64,000 nt of DNA, from NCBI GenBank assembly GCA_046349875.1, contig JAXMBN010000007.1:62001-126000 (forward strand), written 5' to 3'. This document shows, piece after piece, positions 34,073-43,995 of the stretch. How positions within the stretch are numbered: the stretch's first letter is position 1; every line of letters begins with the position of its first letter. Below the pieces are notes generated by a model that made no database searches, was not told the DNA's origin, and saw only the letters and a list, made by a program, of their open reading frames with translations. The stretch is from JAXMBN01 sp046349875 (GTDB taxonomy: Bacteria; Planctomycetota; Planctomycetia; Pirellulales; Pirellulaceae). A program made the position numbers and the translations under genes.

Positions 34073-36337
34073 TTACCGACGGACACGCGAGTTGGAACTA
34101 TCGGATCGTCCCGTTGCCAAGTAACGGGTCGATTCTTCGTGAATCAACTGAGTTCCGGAATCATCGCAAGTCACCTCGGCACGGAATCGATGCGAACCCG
34201 CCTCAGCCGCGATGGCGGTGATCTTGAACGTTCGTTCTTTACCGGGTTCGATTGACGCGATGGGTTCAAAGAGAACCTGACCAGGAACGATGCGATGTTC
34301 TTGACCGGAAGCCTCGGTGGGTTCGATTCCGTTCGAAAATTGGGCGAGAACCCGAACCCCAGTAGCAGGTTTGGTGCCTCGGTTGGCGATGACGAGTTCA
34401 TAGGTCACCGGCTTTCCGATCGGAGCAGGCGCGACGGGATCGATGACCGTCATCTTAAGATCCGCAATGGCATCGACTTTCGCCTGAGCCGTTGCATTGG
34501 CGATGGCCCCGGCTTCACCATTGCATTCGAATGCCAAAGGCAACACACCTGTTTCCGTCATCTCTAATTCAAACGCATATTGGCTTGTTCCCTGCGATGC
34601 GAGCTCCGGAATCATCCAAACGATATGATCGTTCTCGGCCTTCATACCTTCCGGCAGAGAGACGACATAGCATCCTTTGGGCAACTGGATTTGACAGGCA
34701 ACTTGTTTGGCTGGCATGTCGCTTGTGTTCTTGATTGTGAGTGAATAGTTTTCGGTGCTTCCTTGGAAGTGCTGTGCAGGCAACTGCCATTGCGCTTCCA
34801 TCTTGGCTTGCCGAACGACGATCTGAATCTCGTTCTTGGCAGCGACACCCATCTTCTCACTCGACGCTCCAGCAAGGATCGATATCGGGCCTGCTTCTTG
34901 GAAGGTGAGTTCGACTTCGACAACGCGTTCAGCTCCAGCGGCAAGGTCACCGATGGAGGTGCTGTTTGCGCTTTCTGGATCCGACTGCAACATGACTTGA
35001 ACATCTTTGACGTCCGCATTGCCTGGATTCTTCAAACGCAAGCGATAGATTTCAGGCTTGCCGTAATAAACTTCCGAAGGTCCTTCAATGGCTAACTGCA
35101 ATTGAGGTTGTTGGACTTGGACGCGGCTTTGCCCCGTTTGTGGAAGCGCAGTCCATTCCATATCCACCGCAAAGTGTTCCGGCTTGGATGCAACCAAATC
35201 AAACGAAAGCGATACCGTCTTTCCTGCCTCGACCTGCTCCAGTTGCCAGAGGAGGCTCTTGGAACCATCTTCTTCTGGTTCAATCGAAACTTGGCCAATC
35301 GCATCTGCTGCAGGTTTGATCTCCATGAAATTTGGGAAGCCGAGTCGCACTATCATCCCATTGAGCATCAGTGAATCGCGGTTGGCCGCTACGAGTTGAT
35401 AGGTCGTTGGGTGATTGATCTGAAGCGATTCAGGCCCCGCCAATGCCACTTCCAATCTTGGCATCGCTGTTTGAATAAGGGCTGATGGAATGCTGAGCGG
35501 CGGTGAAGGTACGGGTGTTAGATCCGCGTTGGTTTCTTCGGTTTTGCGAGCATTAGGCGTGTCGGCTGACTTTGAGATCACCTTGGGAAGATCGTTGGGA
35601 GTGCTTTTGGAAGCGGGGGCGGAAACCGGAATTGGTTTTCGCTTAACGACGATGTCATCAGGAACATCCAAGCTAGGAGAGGAGGTTGAGGCATCGGCTG
35701 GGCTACTGAGATCTGGATAGGTCAGCCCTCCGCGAGCATTCGAGGATGGTACTTCGGGAATTTTCTGCGAGATTGCATCGGATGGCTTTTCAAACTTACG
35801 ACGCGTCGATGATTTTTCCGACGCATTCGTCTTGGGTTGATTGGCAGCGAATTCTTCGTCGATGGTAGCCGCCTTGGCAGCGTCGCTTCCGGAAACGATC
35901 GGCGGCAACGGCTGGCTTGACGGAAGACTGGGTGGATCTATTTGCGGTGGGGTTGGCATGCCACGCTGGGCCGCCGACTGATTCCGCTCGATCACTCGTC
36001 GAGGAGTGTTTTCGAAGGGGCGACGATTGCGAGCTTCCAAAGCGGCAGGCGCATCGGAAGAACTAGCTTTGCGATCAGATTCGGCGAGTTCATCGTCGCT
36101 GCTCAGCAAGTCGCTGGTGATCGACTTGAGTTGTTGAAAGAGTCCCCCTTTGGACTCGTTCGAGCTGCTCTTGGGAGTCGAGTTCTTGGCGGAACTTTTG
36201 GATGGAGCTGGGCGAAAAGTCCCCATGGAGGACTCGGCCTTGGATCGCCCGCTCTCTTGAGCCTCGATGCTCGGTGATGCTAGCAACACCAATCCGCAGA
36301 CTGCGGACCAACAACCGACACGAATTCCACCAGCCAT
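34073..36337 (-). CDS. Secreted protein with repeated DUF11-like (CARDB/IG) domains
   Basis: Start ATG 36337 gives 754 residues with a signal peptide (about 1-26, ending SIEAQ). A Ser/Pro-rich low-complexity region (about 27-290) precedes at least three DUF11/conserved-repeat beta domains, shown by MPRLEVALAGPESLQINHPTTYQLVAANRDS, QLAIEGPSEVYYGKPEIYRLRLKNPGNADVKDV and KMTVIDPVAPAPIGKPVTYELVIANRGTKPATGV (short forms: PTTYQLVAAN, EIYRLRLKNPGNADVKDV, VTYELVIANRGTKPATGV). Such repeats are typical of planctomycete surface-associated proteins. It is a likely cell-envelope or S-layer-like component. Single gene with a terminator. Confidence 0.8.
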   Translation of the reverse strand: MAGGIRVGCWSAVCGLVLLASPSIEAQESGRSKAESSMGTFRPAPSKSSAKNSTPKSSSNESKGGLFQQLKSITSDLLSSDDELAESDRKASSSDAPAALEARNRRPFENTPRRVIERNQSAAQRGMPTPPQIDPPSLPSSQPLPPIVSGSDAAKAATIDEEFAANQPKTNASEKSSTRRKFEKPSDAISQKIPEVPSSNARGGLTYPDLSSPADASTSSPSLDVPDDIVVKRKPIPVSAPASKSTPNDLPKVISKSADTPNARKTEETNADLTPVPSPPLSIPSALIQTAMPRLEVALAGPESLQINHPTTYQLVAANRDSLMLNGMIVRLGFPNFMEIKPAADAIGQVSIEPEEDGSKSLLWQLEQVEAGKTVSLSFDLVASKPEHFAVDMEWTALPQTGQSRVQVQQPQLQLAIEGPSEVYYGKPEIYRLRLKNPGNADVKDVQVMLQSDPESANSTSIGDLAAGAERVVEVELTFQEAGPISILAGASSEKMGVAAKNEIQIVVRQAKMEAQWQLPAQHFQGSTENYSLTIKNTSDMPAKQVACQIQLPKGCYVVSLPEGMKAENDHIVWMIPELASQGTSQYAFELEMTETGVLPLAFECNGEAGAIANATAQAKVDAIADLKMTVIDPVAPAPIGKPVTYELVIANRGTKPATGVRVLAQFSNGIEPTEASGQEHRIVPGQVLFEPIASIEPGKERTFKITAIAAEAGSHRFRAEVTCDDSGTQLIHEESTRYLATGRSDSSNSRVRR

Positions 36338-36475
36338 GGCAGACTCCCAAAAGGGTCTCTTGCTAAATCCCGCCGCGCCAAAAGGTGGCGACAAGGCAAA
36401 TTATTCCACTGCTATCGGTTATTCCGACCAGGCAAGTTGAAGCACTTCACCCCAAAACCCAAACTTCCCTCAACC

Positions 36476-36503
36476 CAATAAGTGCCAGCCACCTTGTGTT
36501 GAC
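36476..36503 (+). repeat. REP-like palindromic element, copy 5
   Basis: CAATAAGTGCCAGCCACC followed by TTGTGTTGAC. It has the same orientation as copies 1 and 2 and lies 34 kb from the transposase pseudogene, so it is a dispersed member of the family. Confidence 0.8.
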
Positions 36504-36507
36504 GCCG

Positions 36508-36537
36508 GACAATAGGTGCCAGCCACCTAATGTTGAC
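36508..36537 (+). repeat. REP-like palindromic element, copy 6
   Basis: GACAATAGGTGCCAGCCACC followed by TAATGTTGAC. It is a near-palindrome around GGTG...CACC and is paired with copy 5 in the same orientation, 4 bases apart, as copies 1/2 and 3/4 are paired. Confidence 0.82.
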
Positions 36538-36982
36538 AACACATCCGGGAAACGTTGCGGAATCGAACAGGAAGTTCCGGAAACCTGTAGCAAAATCACA
36601 ACCCGGTTTTGGATCCGGGATGCGATGGGACGAAGGAGGAGACCGCTGGAAAGCTTGCTAGCTATTCAGCAATGGACGCACACCCCTTCATGGAAGGGCA
36701 TGTTTCACTCAATCTCCCTTGTCCGGTATAGATTCTTCATTTTCTACCGGTATGGCCCACGAATTGCTCGTGGAGGAATTTCGATAGGAAGAAAGCCGCG
36801 TTAGGAGAGTGGTCGCTACAAGGTGAGGAAGAGGAAGATCAGTCCAGAAATCTTCGGATCTTTCTTGTGGCGGTCGGTAAATTGCGGAAATAAGATAAAA
36901 GTGACATGTCTTTTCTTGCTGGGTCAGGTTGAGCATTCGCGTCCCCTTTCCCATGGAATTTTTGAACACGGAGCATAGGTTT

Positions 36983-39900
36983 ATGACTTTCCGTCGTTGG
37001 TCGAAATGGTTCGCCACGGCAACGTGTGGTTGCTTGGCGTCGAGTGTATTTGCTGGTGATGGAAATATTGCACGATGGGCAACGTTCCATGGTGAAGGCA
37101 GCAGCGATCTTTATGCCCTGAGCATTCAGGCCGATTCGCAAGCGAAGCGAACGGCGATGAATGTCGTAGTACTGGTAGATACTTCTGCCAGTCAAACGGG
37201 CGTTATTCGTCGAGAGTCGTTGCAGGTCGTCGACGCACTTCTGGCAGCTCTTCCGGAGACTGCCAAGGTTGCGGTGATGGCGTGTGATGTATCCACGCAG
37301 GATTTGTCGGGAGGCCTTCAGTCTCCGACCAGTTCCGCCATCACCAATGCGCGAGCAGGCTTGGATCAGCGCGTTCCATTGGGAACGACGAATCTGAGCG
37401 TTGCTTTTGAGAAAGCTCAGAAATGCTTTGGTGATAACACCGACGGCGTCATTGTTTACATTGGCGATGGTGTCAATCGCACGAACGTGCTTGATGCGGG
37501 TCGTTTTGATGCTGTGGTCAAGCAACTGGCAGCCAAGCGAACGTCGGTTATCTCGCTTGCGATCGGTCCTTTCTATGACACCGCGTTGCTAGCGACACTG
37601 GCTAATCATTCGGGTGGAATGATCTTCATTCGCGACAATATCGAGTCGTCATCGCAAGAAATTGGAACCGCGTTGGCTCGCGCCGCTGCAGCTCCTGTCT
37701 TGTGGCCAGAAGCCGTTACGTTGCCGAATGCAGTTGAAAATCATTTCCCATCGAAGTTCCCGCCGATTCGCGTCGATCGTGATTCCATCGTCGTCGGCGA
37801 GATGAAGCAAGAAAAAGGCCAAGGCAAAGTAGCCGTTAAGGGAATGTTGGATGGCAAAGCTGTCGAACTTTCTTGGGACGTCCAGGCTGAGGCTAGTAAC
37901 CCAGACTTTGCATTCCTTGGAGCCGTCGTCAACGACGCTCGCAAGAATGGTGGTTTGACACTGCCTACGCCAGGCTCGGCTTCGCTTCGCGAATTGGGCA
38001 ACGTACTTTCGAGTTCAGCCAAGGATCTCGTTCGTTCGGGCCGCATGGCATTGCAATCAGGAGACCTCAAGGCTGCAAAGGAAATTGCTAACGAAGCTCT
38101 TCGTCGCGATCCTAACAGCGTTGAAGCGAGCAGCTTGCGTGAAGCCATTCGTGAAGGAAACGCCGATAAGTCGACGTCCACTCACAAGCCTCGCTACAAG
38201 CTGGTTGCTTTCCAAAGCCAACCTCCTCAAAGCAATCAAGAAGGTATTGCAGTTCCAGCTGCAAACAACGTCTTTGTTCCACAAGCTCCAATCAGTCAGA
38301 ACATCAATGAACTTTCCACAGCAGGTGATCTTCTTGCTAGTGAAGAAGAAATGCGACGCGTAGAAGCGCAGCGTATCGAAGCTGAAGTTCAAAATGATCT
38401 TCGCGAAACTGTGGGCCTTCTTCGTCGTGATCCCACTTCGGCGATCGCTCGATTGAAATCACGACAAGCTGAAGTGCGCATGGCACCAGGTCTGGATCCA
38501 GGCAAGCGAAGCCAGTTGTTGAATCAACTCGGCTCTGCCATTCAAGATGCTTCGCGCAAAGATGCAGAGATCAAAGCTCGCATCGCCGAACAAGACCGTG
38601 CTACAGCTGCTGCAAGCGCTGCATCGCGTCTCATCGCCGAGAACGAGCGCAAGGAACAATCGGTGCAACAACTCGTACAGCGGTTCAATGCGTTGATGGA
38701 ACAACAACAGTTCCACGAAGCAAACTCGGATGTAGCACCTTTGATTCGCGAACAAATGCGAAACGAAGTGATCCAACGATCGGTAGAACAAATCTCTGCA
38801 TTCGCAGCGAACGATCAGCTCACCGAAGACGTTGTCGATCGACGTCGCCGAGCCTTTGTCGACTCGCTCTATCTGAACGAAGCTGCTGCGATCGCCTTCG
38901 TGGATGATCCTCCTGTCGTCTATCCACCACCCGAGGCTTGGAAGGCTTTGACCGCTCGTCGTGAACGATTCCGTTCGATCGACTTGGCTCAAACCTCCAG
39001 CAAGTCGGAACAGTTGATCTACGAAACCTTGAAGCGCAAAGTTCCAGTATCGTTCAATGCGACCCCACTGCGAACGGTTGTCGAAGGCTTCGCCAGCGAT
39101 CTCAACATTCCTATTTTGATTGATGAAAAAGCCTTGGCCGATGCAGGCAACGTCACTCCTGACGAACCTATTTCGATGAACCTGCCTGACATCTCTTTCC
39201 GTTCGGCACTCAAGTTGATCCTCGAGCCTTTAGAACTCACCTACGTCATCAAAGACGACGTGATGAAGATCACCACCAAGGATGAAGCCAAAGCAGCTGT
39301 GATGAAAGTCTATCCTGTCGGCGATCTCGTCGTGCCTGTCATGAGTGGTGGCATGATGGGAGGAATGATGGGAGGAATGATGGGCGGCATGGGTGGCATG
39401 GGAGGAATGGGAGGCATGGGAGGCATGGGTGGCATGGGCATGGGTGGTATGGGCGGTGGCATGGGTGGCATGGGCATGGGTGGTATGGGAGGCGGCATGG
39501 GTGGCATGTTCGCAGTTCCTGACGACGCCCGCAAAGCCGATGCTTCCAAAGCCAACCCAGACCGCGTTGCCGAAGCCAAGAAGCTTCTCCAAGAAATGAA
39601 CGGCCTTGACTCCGAAGCCAGCGAAGCCTTGGAAAAGAAACTCGGCATCCTCATCCAAGGCGAACTTCAACAAGCTCAGTTTCGCGTCAATGAAAAGAAG
39701 GTGGCAGAAAGCCAAGCCCACTTTCAAAACATCATCGACATGGTGAATGAAGCTTTGCGAGAAGGACATCCACAACCTTGGATGTACGAAGCCTTAAGCT
39801 TGTCGATGCAAGCTTGCCAGTATCCAAACGACGAAATTCAACGCGTGCTTCTTTCGGCTGTCGACTTCTCTGGAAGTGCTGACGATGCTTTGAAGATTGC

Positions 39901-40996
39901 CAAACATTTGATTTCGCGTGGTATGAAGAAGGAAGCTCTTTCCATTCTCGAAGACGTCAGCCGCGTAACACCACTCGCTGCTGAACCTTATGAGATTGGA
40001 CTTCCCTTGGCCCTCGAACTCGATGACCTCGAAGGCATTCGCTGGACCTGCTTAGGCGTCCTGAAAAATGGTTGGCCAGAAGAGAAGGCAGATCTGGTGG
40101 AGAAAGCTCAGATCGCTGCCAAAGCAGCGTATGTCAAATTGGCCAAGGCCAAGCGTGTGATGGAAGCAGAAGCTTTTGAACACGACATTCGTGACGCGAT
40201 GGTACGCGACGTCGTTGTACGTGTGACTTGGACCGGTAATGCGGACATCGATTTGTCGGTTGAAGAGCCATCGGGCACCATTTGCTCGCTGTCCAATCCC
40301 CGTACGATCGCTGGTGGCATGTTGACCGGTGATGGTTCGGCTGCAGTGAAGTCGAAGGATGGAACGTACTCAGAAACCTATGTTTGCCCTCAAGGATTCG
40401 CAGGCAAGTACCGCATTCTGGTACAACGTGCGTGGGGTGAAGTAGGTGCTGGTAAGGTGACCGTCGATGTTCTTACCGACTTTGGAACTTCGGAAGAAAG
40501 CTACAATCGAAAGCAAATCGCTTTGGATGACAAAGATGCTTTGCTCGAACTGGAAGTGAAGACAGGACATCGCAGTGAACCAATCGTTGAGGCTCAAATC
40601 GCCAAAGCTGAAATGCGCCGCGTTGCAGCAGGTCGCACCGTTTTGGCTCAGACCAGTGGCGAATCGCGTTCTTCAGGCGGTATGTCGATGGCCGAATTTT
40701 GGGCTCGTCAACAAGCATTGTTGGCAGCTCAATCGCGTGGCTTCCCATTCCGCGGAGCCGTCGGTTATCGTCCTCAGCTAACCGTGCTTCCGGACGGGGT
40801 TTCGATGTTCCCCAATGCTGTGATTTCGGGTGACCGTCGCTATGTCCGCGTCACACCGAACCCTCAGTTCAACACGATCATCGAAGTTCGAACCTTCAAC
40901 TTCATCACCGGTGGCAGCACCACGCAAGGTGGTGGTGGCACGAACGGTGGCGGCGGTGGATTCGGTGGTGGCGGATTCGGTGGCGGACTTCAATAA
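36983..40996 (+). CDS. Large VWA / STN / Gly-Met repeat / DUF2135-like secreted protein
   Basis: ATG 36983, with GGAG upstream, gives 1337 residues beginning with a signal peptide (1-24, ending VFAGDG). About 55-240 is a von Willebrand A domain with an intact MIDAS (DTSAS). Helical coiled regions follow (about 430-660). About 685-770 resembles the secretin/TonB STN domain (VSFNATPLRTVVEGFASDLNIPILID, ALKLILEPLELTYVIKDDVMKIT). A Gly/Met low-complexity block (about 788-844) follows, then TPR-like helices, and a DUF2135/YfaP-like beta domain (about 1075-1170, VVVRVTWTGNADIDLSVEEPSG). A Gly-rich tail ends it. It may be an envelope adhesin or assembly protein; a terminator follows. Confidence 0.85.
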   Translation: MTFRRWSKWFATATCGCLASSVFAGDGNIARWATFHGEGSSDLYALSIQADSQAKRTAMNVVVLVDTSASQTGVIRRESLQVVDALLAALPETAKVAVMACDVSTQDLSGGLQSPTSSAITNARAGLDQRVPLGTTNLSVAFEKAQKCFGDNTDGVIVYIGDGVNRTNVLDAGRFDAVVKQLAAKRTSVISLAIGPFYDTALLATLANHSGGMIFIRDNIESSSQEIGTALARAAAAPVLWPEAVTLPNAVENHFPSKFPPIRVDRDSIVVGEMKQEKGQGKVAVKGMLDGKAVELSWDVQAEASNPDFAFLGAVVNDARKNGGLTLPTPGSASLRELGNVLSSSAKDLVRSGRMALQSGDLKAAKEIANEALRRDPNSVEASSLREAIREGNADKSTSTHKPRYKLVAFQSQPPQSNQEGIAVPAANNVFVPQAPISQNINELSTAGDLLASEEEMRRVEAQRIEAEVQNDLRETVGLLRRDPTSAIARLKSRQAEVRMAPGLDPGKRSQLLNQLGSAIQDASRKDAEIKARIAEQDRATAAASAASRLIAENERKEQSVQQLVQRFNALMEQQQFHEANSDVAPLIREQMRNEVIQRSVEQISAFAANDQLTEDVVDRRRRAFVDSLYLNEAAAIAFVDDPPVVYPPPEAWKALTARRERFRSIDLAQTSSKSEQLIYETLKRKVPVSFNATPLRTVVEGFASDLNIPILIDEKALADAGNVTPDEPISMNLPDISFRSALKLILEPLELTYVIKDDVMKITTKDEAKAAVMKVYPVGDLVVPVMSGGMMGGMMGGMMGGMGGMGGMGGMGGMGGMGMGGMGGGMGGMGMGGMGGGMGGMFAVPDDARKADASKANPDRVAEAKKLLQEMNGLDSEASEALEKKLGILIQGELQQAQFRVNEKKVAESQAHFQNIIDMVNEALREGHPQPWMYEALSLSMQACQYPNDEIQRVLLSAVDFSGSADDALKIAKHLISRGMKKEALSILEDVSRVTPLAAEPYEIGLPLALELDDLEGIRWTCLGVLKNGWPEEKADLVEKAQIAAKAAYVKLAKAKRVMEAEAFEHDIRDAMVRDVVVRVTWTGNADIDLSVEEPSGTICSLSNPRTIAGGMLTGDGSAAVKSKDGTYSETYVCPQGFAGKYRILVQRAWGEVGAGKVTVDVLTDFGTSEESYNRKQIALDDKDALLELEVKTGHRSEPIVEAQIAKAEMRRVAAGRTVLAQTSGESRSSGGMSMAEFWARQQALLAAQSRGFPFRGAVGYRPQLTVLPDGVSMFPNAVISGDRRYVRVTPNPQFNTIIEVRTFNFITGGSTTQGGGGTNGGGGGFGGGGFGGGLQ
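39346..39510 (+). repeat. Coding GGM/GGMMGG low-complexity repeat
   Basis: The triplets GGC/GGT/GGA and ATG alternate through the middle of the VWA-STN protein, giving long runs of Gly-Gly-Met and MGGMGGM. On the minus strand the same DNA produces His/Ala-rich shadow frames, which are artefacts. Such tracts slip during replication and assembly, so the exact length here deserves checking. Confidence 0.92.
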
Positions 40997-41023
40997 GTTT
41001 CGGCACTCCATCTCAAACGATTC

Positions 41024-41054
41024 AAGGCCTTGGTGTTTACCAAGGCCTTTTTCG
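41024..41054. terminator. Strong terminator between convergent VWA and sulfatase genes
   Basis: A 10-bp perfect stem AAGGCCTTGG / CCAAGGCCTT with a 6-base loop TGTTTA is followed by TTTTTCG. It can stop transcription of the upstream plus-strand gene (stop at 40996) and is also usable from the minus side. Confidence 0.9.
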
Positions 41055-41086
41055 TTGGATGGTGTTATTTCGGATCGACGCGATCG

Positions 41087-42565
41087 TTAGGGAACCAGCT
41101 TCGGTTCACCCTCTTGCAATCGATCGGCGGGACGAATGGCTTTTCCTTTCCGTTTGGTGAGAGAATCCCCAAGCTCATCGCGCCATTGTTCCGCCTGCGC
41201 TTCCAAACTCTTTGCGATGTTCGGATGATCCTCCAGTACGTTGCGAGTCTCTCCTACATCGTGATCCAGATCGTACAACGCTTTGGTAACCTTCTTGTTG
41301 ACATAGGCCGATGGCATTCCGTCTTTGCCTCCTGGCTTGCCATCGAGCGACCGAGATTCATGCTCGAAGACGAGCTTCCATCGCTCGTTCCGAATCGCGC
41401 GGAGTTCACCATCAGCATAGTAGTAGGGATACGATGTGTGCGGGCTGATAGCTTGAGCGTCACCGAACATCAAGGAACGAATATCGCGCCCATCGATCTT
41501 CTGCGCCGGTAAGGGAGCATCGATCAAGGCGGCAGCAGTCGGCAGCAAGTCAAGCGTGGATGCCAATAGATCGCAACTTGTATTTGCTGGTATTCGTTTT
41601 GGCCATCGCATCAAGGTGGGAACGCGAACACCGCCTTCCCATGCTGTCCCTTTTCCTTCGCGAAGTGGTCCAGCCGATCCCGCATGGTCTCCATAACTAA
41701 GCCAAGGCCCGTTATCACTTGTGAAGACTACGAGCGTATTCTCATCGATTCCATCGGCCTGAAGGGTCTTCAGAATCTGCCCAACCGACCAATCGACTTC
41801 CTGCATGACATCGGCAAAAATCCCTTTGCCACTCTTCGAATCGAAATCAGCCGAGGCGTACAAAGGAACATGGACCATCGCATGAGGCACATACAGAAAG
41901 AATGGCTTGTTGCGATTCTCATGGATGAATCGCACAGCTTCTTGGGTATAGAGCTTCGTTAGTTCTTTCTGATCTTCGGGGCCAACTTCGCTATCGATGA
42001 TTCGATCGTTCTTTACCAATGGTAAAGGCGGATAGTTGTTCTTTCGTTTGGGAGAATCGGGTGGAAGATTGACGAACTCAGGATGAAAGGGCCACATGTC
42101 ATTGGAGTAAGGCAGTCCTAAGTACTGATCGAAACCATGACGTGTCGGGAGAAATTTCGGATGATGGCCCAAATGCCATTTGCCGAAGATTGCGGTGGCA
42201 TACCCTTTCTGTTTACAAAGCTCGGCCAACGTCATTTCCGATGCTGCGATCCCCATCATCGAATTAGGGCCTAATGCTCCTCGAAATCCGATTCGTTCAT
42301 GAATGCAACCAGTCATCAATGCCGAACGAGACGCCGAGCATACAGCCGAAGCCACTACGAAATCGGTGAATCGGCGTCCTTCACTAGCCATCCGATCGAG
42401 ATTGGGCGTGTTATAGCCTCGCGCTCCAAACGGACCGATGTCGGCGTATCCAAGATCATCCATGAAGATCACGATGATATTGGGAGTCGAGGCAGAGGCC
42501 TCGGACACTAGGGCTAAGGCCCCATAGGCAATTCCGATGGCAAGCGATCGAAACCAAGTACTCAC
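41087..42565 (-). CDS. Secreted arylsulfatase-type sulfatase
   Basis: GTG 42565 is chosen because GAGGAG lies 7 bases upstream and the product then opens with a signal peptide (about 1-26, ending EASAS). The 492-residue enzyme shows FMDDLGYADIG, the formylglycine site CSASR (C76, in VCSASRSALMTG), FGKWHLG, the metal ligands in TSDNGP and the usual C-terminal subdomain. Sulfatases of this class need a formylglycine-generating enzyme and cleave sulfate esters from algal or animal polysaccharides. Planctomycetes carry many of them. It is a single gene with a shared terminator. Confidence 0.93.
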   Translation of the reverse strand: MSTWFRSLAIGIAYGALALVSEASASTPNIIVIFMDDLGYADIGPFGARGYNTPNLDRMASEGRRFTDFVVASAVCSASRSALMTGCIHERIGFRGALGPNSMMGIAASEMTLAELCKQKGYATAIFGKWHLGHHPKFLPTRHGFDQYLGLPYSNDMWPFHPEFVNLPPDSPKRKNNYPPLPLVKNDRIIDSEVGPEDQKELTKLYTQEAVRFIHENRNKPFFLYVPHAMVHVPLYASADFDSKSGKGIFADVMQEVDWSVGQILKTLQADGIDENTLVVFTSDNGPWLSYGDHAGSAGPLREGKGTAWEGGVRVPTLMRWPKRIPANTSCDLLASTLDLLPTAAALIDAPLPAQKIDGRDIRSLMFGDAQAISPHTSYPYYYADGELRAIRNERWKLVFEHESRSLDGKPGGKDGMPSAYVNKKVTKALYDLDHDVGETRNVLEDHPNIAKSLEAQAEQWRDELGDSLTKRKGKAIRPADRLQEGEPKLVP

Positions 42566-42842
42566 AAGTTGTCTCCTCGGAAGTGGTAGGGATAGACTCT
42601 CGTTATCTTTGTGCCCGTGAGGCAGGGAGTCGAATCCAACATGAGGGCAGATTCGAACACGGAAGTGATCCGAAGGGGAGAACAACTTCCAAACAAAAAC
42701 AGCGACGAGTCGTGGTCGGGAAGAACCATAAGGCCACGGGGCCACGTGACAGATCGGGGGGAATGACTAGAATTTGAGGCTTGGCTGGTCCTAAGTCAAC
42801 GGTCACCATGCCCTTCATCATTCATTTGGGATTGTTTTTGCC

Positions 42843-43949
42843 ATGTCTACGCCAAAGTGCCGCTGGGGAATTCTCTCGACTGCTGGAATCGCTAAGAAAA
42901 ATTGGCGTGCGATTCGAATGTCCGGGAATGGAGTTGTTCGCGCGGTGGCGAGCCGAAATCTCGAATCGGCGAATGCATTTATCGATGCTTGCCAGACCGA
43001 AGTCCCCTTTGAAGACCGGCCTCAAAGCGTTGAAGGTTATCAAGCTCTTTTGAATCGCGATGACATCGATGCCGTCTACATTCCACTCCCAACAGGTCTG
43101 CGCAAAGAGTGGATCCTCGCTGCGGCTCGCGCTGGCAAGCACATCTTGGCCGAAAAGCCTGCCGCTCTAACTTCCGAAGATCTTCGCGAGATCCTCGATG
43201 AATGCGAGAAGCATCAAGTGCAGTACATGGATGGTGTCATGTTCATGCACTCGCAACGCCTCCCCAAACTCCGCCAGGTCCTCGACGATGGCCGAAGCGT
43301 TGGAAACATTCGTCGCATTGCGACCCAGTTTTCGTTTTGCAGCGATCAAGAGTTTCGTTCCAACAACATTCGTTCCAACAGCGATGCCGAGCCTCATGGG
43401 TGCCTCGGTGATTTGGGCTGGTATTGCATTCGCATGATCCTATGGACCATGCAATGGCAGATGCCGCATCAAGTGAGTGGCCGGATCCTGCAAACGCTTC
43501 AAGGTAAGAATAGCCCTCGCCCCGTCCCTGGCGAGTTCTCGGGGGAACTCTTCTTCGACAACCAGGTATCGGCCAGCTTCTACTGTTCGTTCCTCACCCA
43601 TCACCAACAATGGGTTCATATCAGTGGCGATAAAGGGTACGCTCTCGTCCAAGACTACGTGTTGCCTTACCATGCGCCCGAAGTCTCGTTTGAAGTATCC
43701 AACAATGAGTTTCTGATCGATGGTTGTGATTTCCACATGGAGAAGCACACTCGCGTGGAAGCTGTTTACGAATACTCGAGTGGTCGCAAACCTTCTCAAG
43801 AAGTCAATCTGTTCCATCACTTCAACGATCTGTTCCTGACGAAGAAACGCGATCTTTCGTGGGCAAAGATGACTCTCGATACACAGCGCGTTCTCGATGC
43901 TGTTTGGCAATCCGCCCAACAAGGCTCGACCTTGCTCAAGGTCTCGTAA
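42843..43949 (+). CDS. Gfo/Idh/MocA-family oxidoreductase
   Basis: The 368-residue protein has a Rossmann N-terminus (RWGILSTAGIAKKNWRAI), the family EKPAAL motif near residue 107 with the catalytic-site Lys, and a C-terminal beta-sheet domain with PHGCLGDLGWY. These enzymes oxidise sugars, inositols or biliverdin-like substrates with NAD(P). The substrate is unknown. No signal peptide is visible. It lies 46 bases upstream of trmB, probably in the same unit. Confidence 0.9.
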   Translation: MSTPKCRWGILSTAGIAKKNWRAIRMSGNGVVRAVASRNLESANAFIDACQTEVPFEDRPQSVEGYQALLNRDDIDAVYIPLPTGLRKEWILAAARAGKHILAEKPAALTSEDLREILDECEKHQVQYMDGVMFMHSQRLPKLRQVLDDGRSVGNIRRIATQFSFCSDQEFRSNNIRSNSDAEPHGCLGDLGWYCIRMILWTMQWQMPHQVSGRILQTLQGKNSPRPVPGEFSGELFFDNQVSASFYCSFLTHHQQWVHISGDKGYALVQDYVLPYHAPEVSFEVSNNEFLIDGCDFHMEKHTRVEAVYEYSSGRKPSQEVNLFHHFNDLFLTKKRDLSWAKMTLDTQRVLDAVWQSAQQGSTLLKVS

Positions 43950-43995
43950 TCATTGGAAGGATGTTCCTGCCAACTCTGGCTAGAACGCAATTATC

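Larger units (their letters stand above)
36338..36982. other. 645-base intergenic region with two REP copies, no gene
   Basis: This stretch divides the divergent DUF11-like gene and the large VWA gene. It holds REP copies 5 and 6 (36476-36537). Frames crossing it (for example a 139-codon one) have no family features. Promoters for both neighbours are expected here, but no consensus was clear enough to place. Confidence 0.5.

Noticed and set aside
36385..37525. Plus- and minus-strand frames (139 and 228 codons) across the REP region and the VWA gene start
   Set aside because: One crosses the REP repeats and the other runs antisense to the signal peptide and VWA domain; neither has family features.
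39346..39510. Possible CRISPR or minisatellite array
   Set aside because: The short units are coding triplets for Gly and Met in frame, with no spacer-repeat structure.
39230..39775. His/Ala-rich minus-strand frames over the GGM tract
   Set aside because: They are the antisense reading of a Gly/Met codon repeat and are low complexity only.
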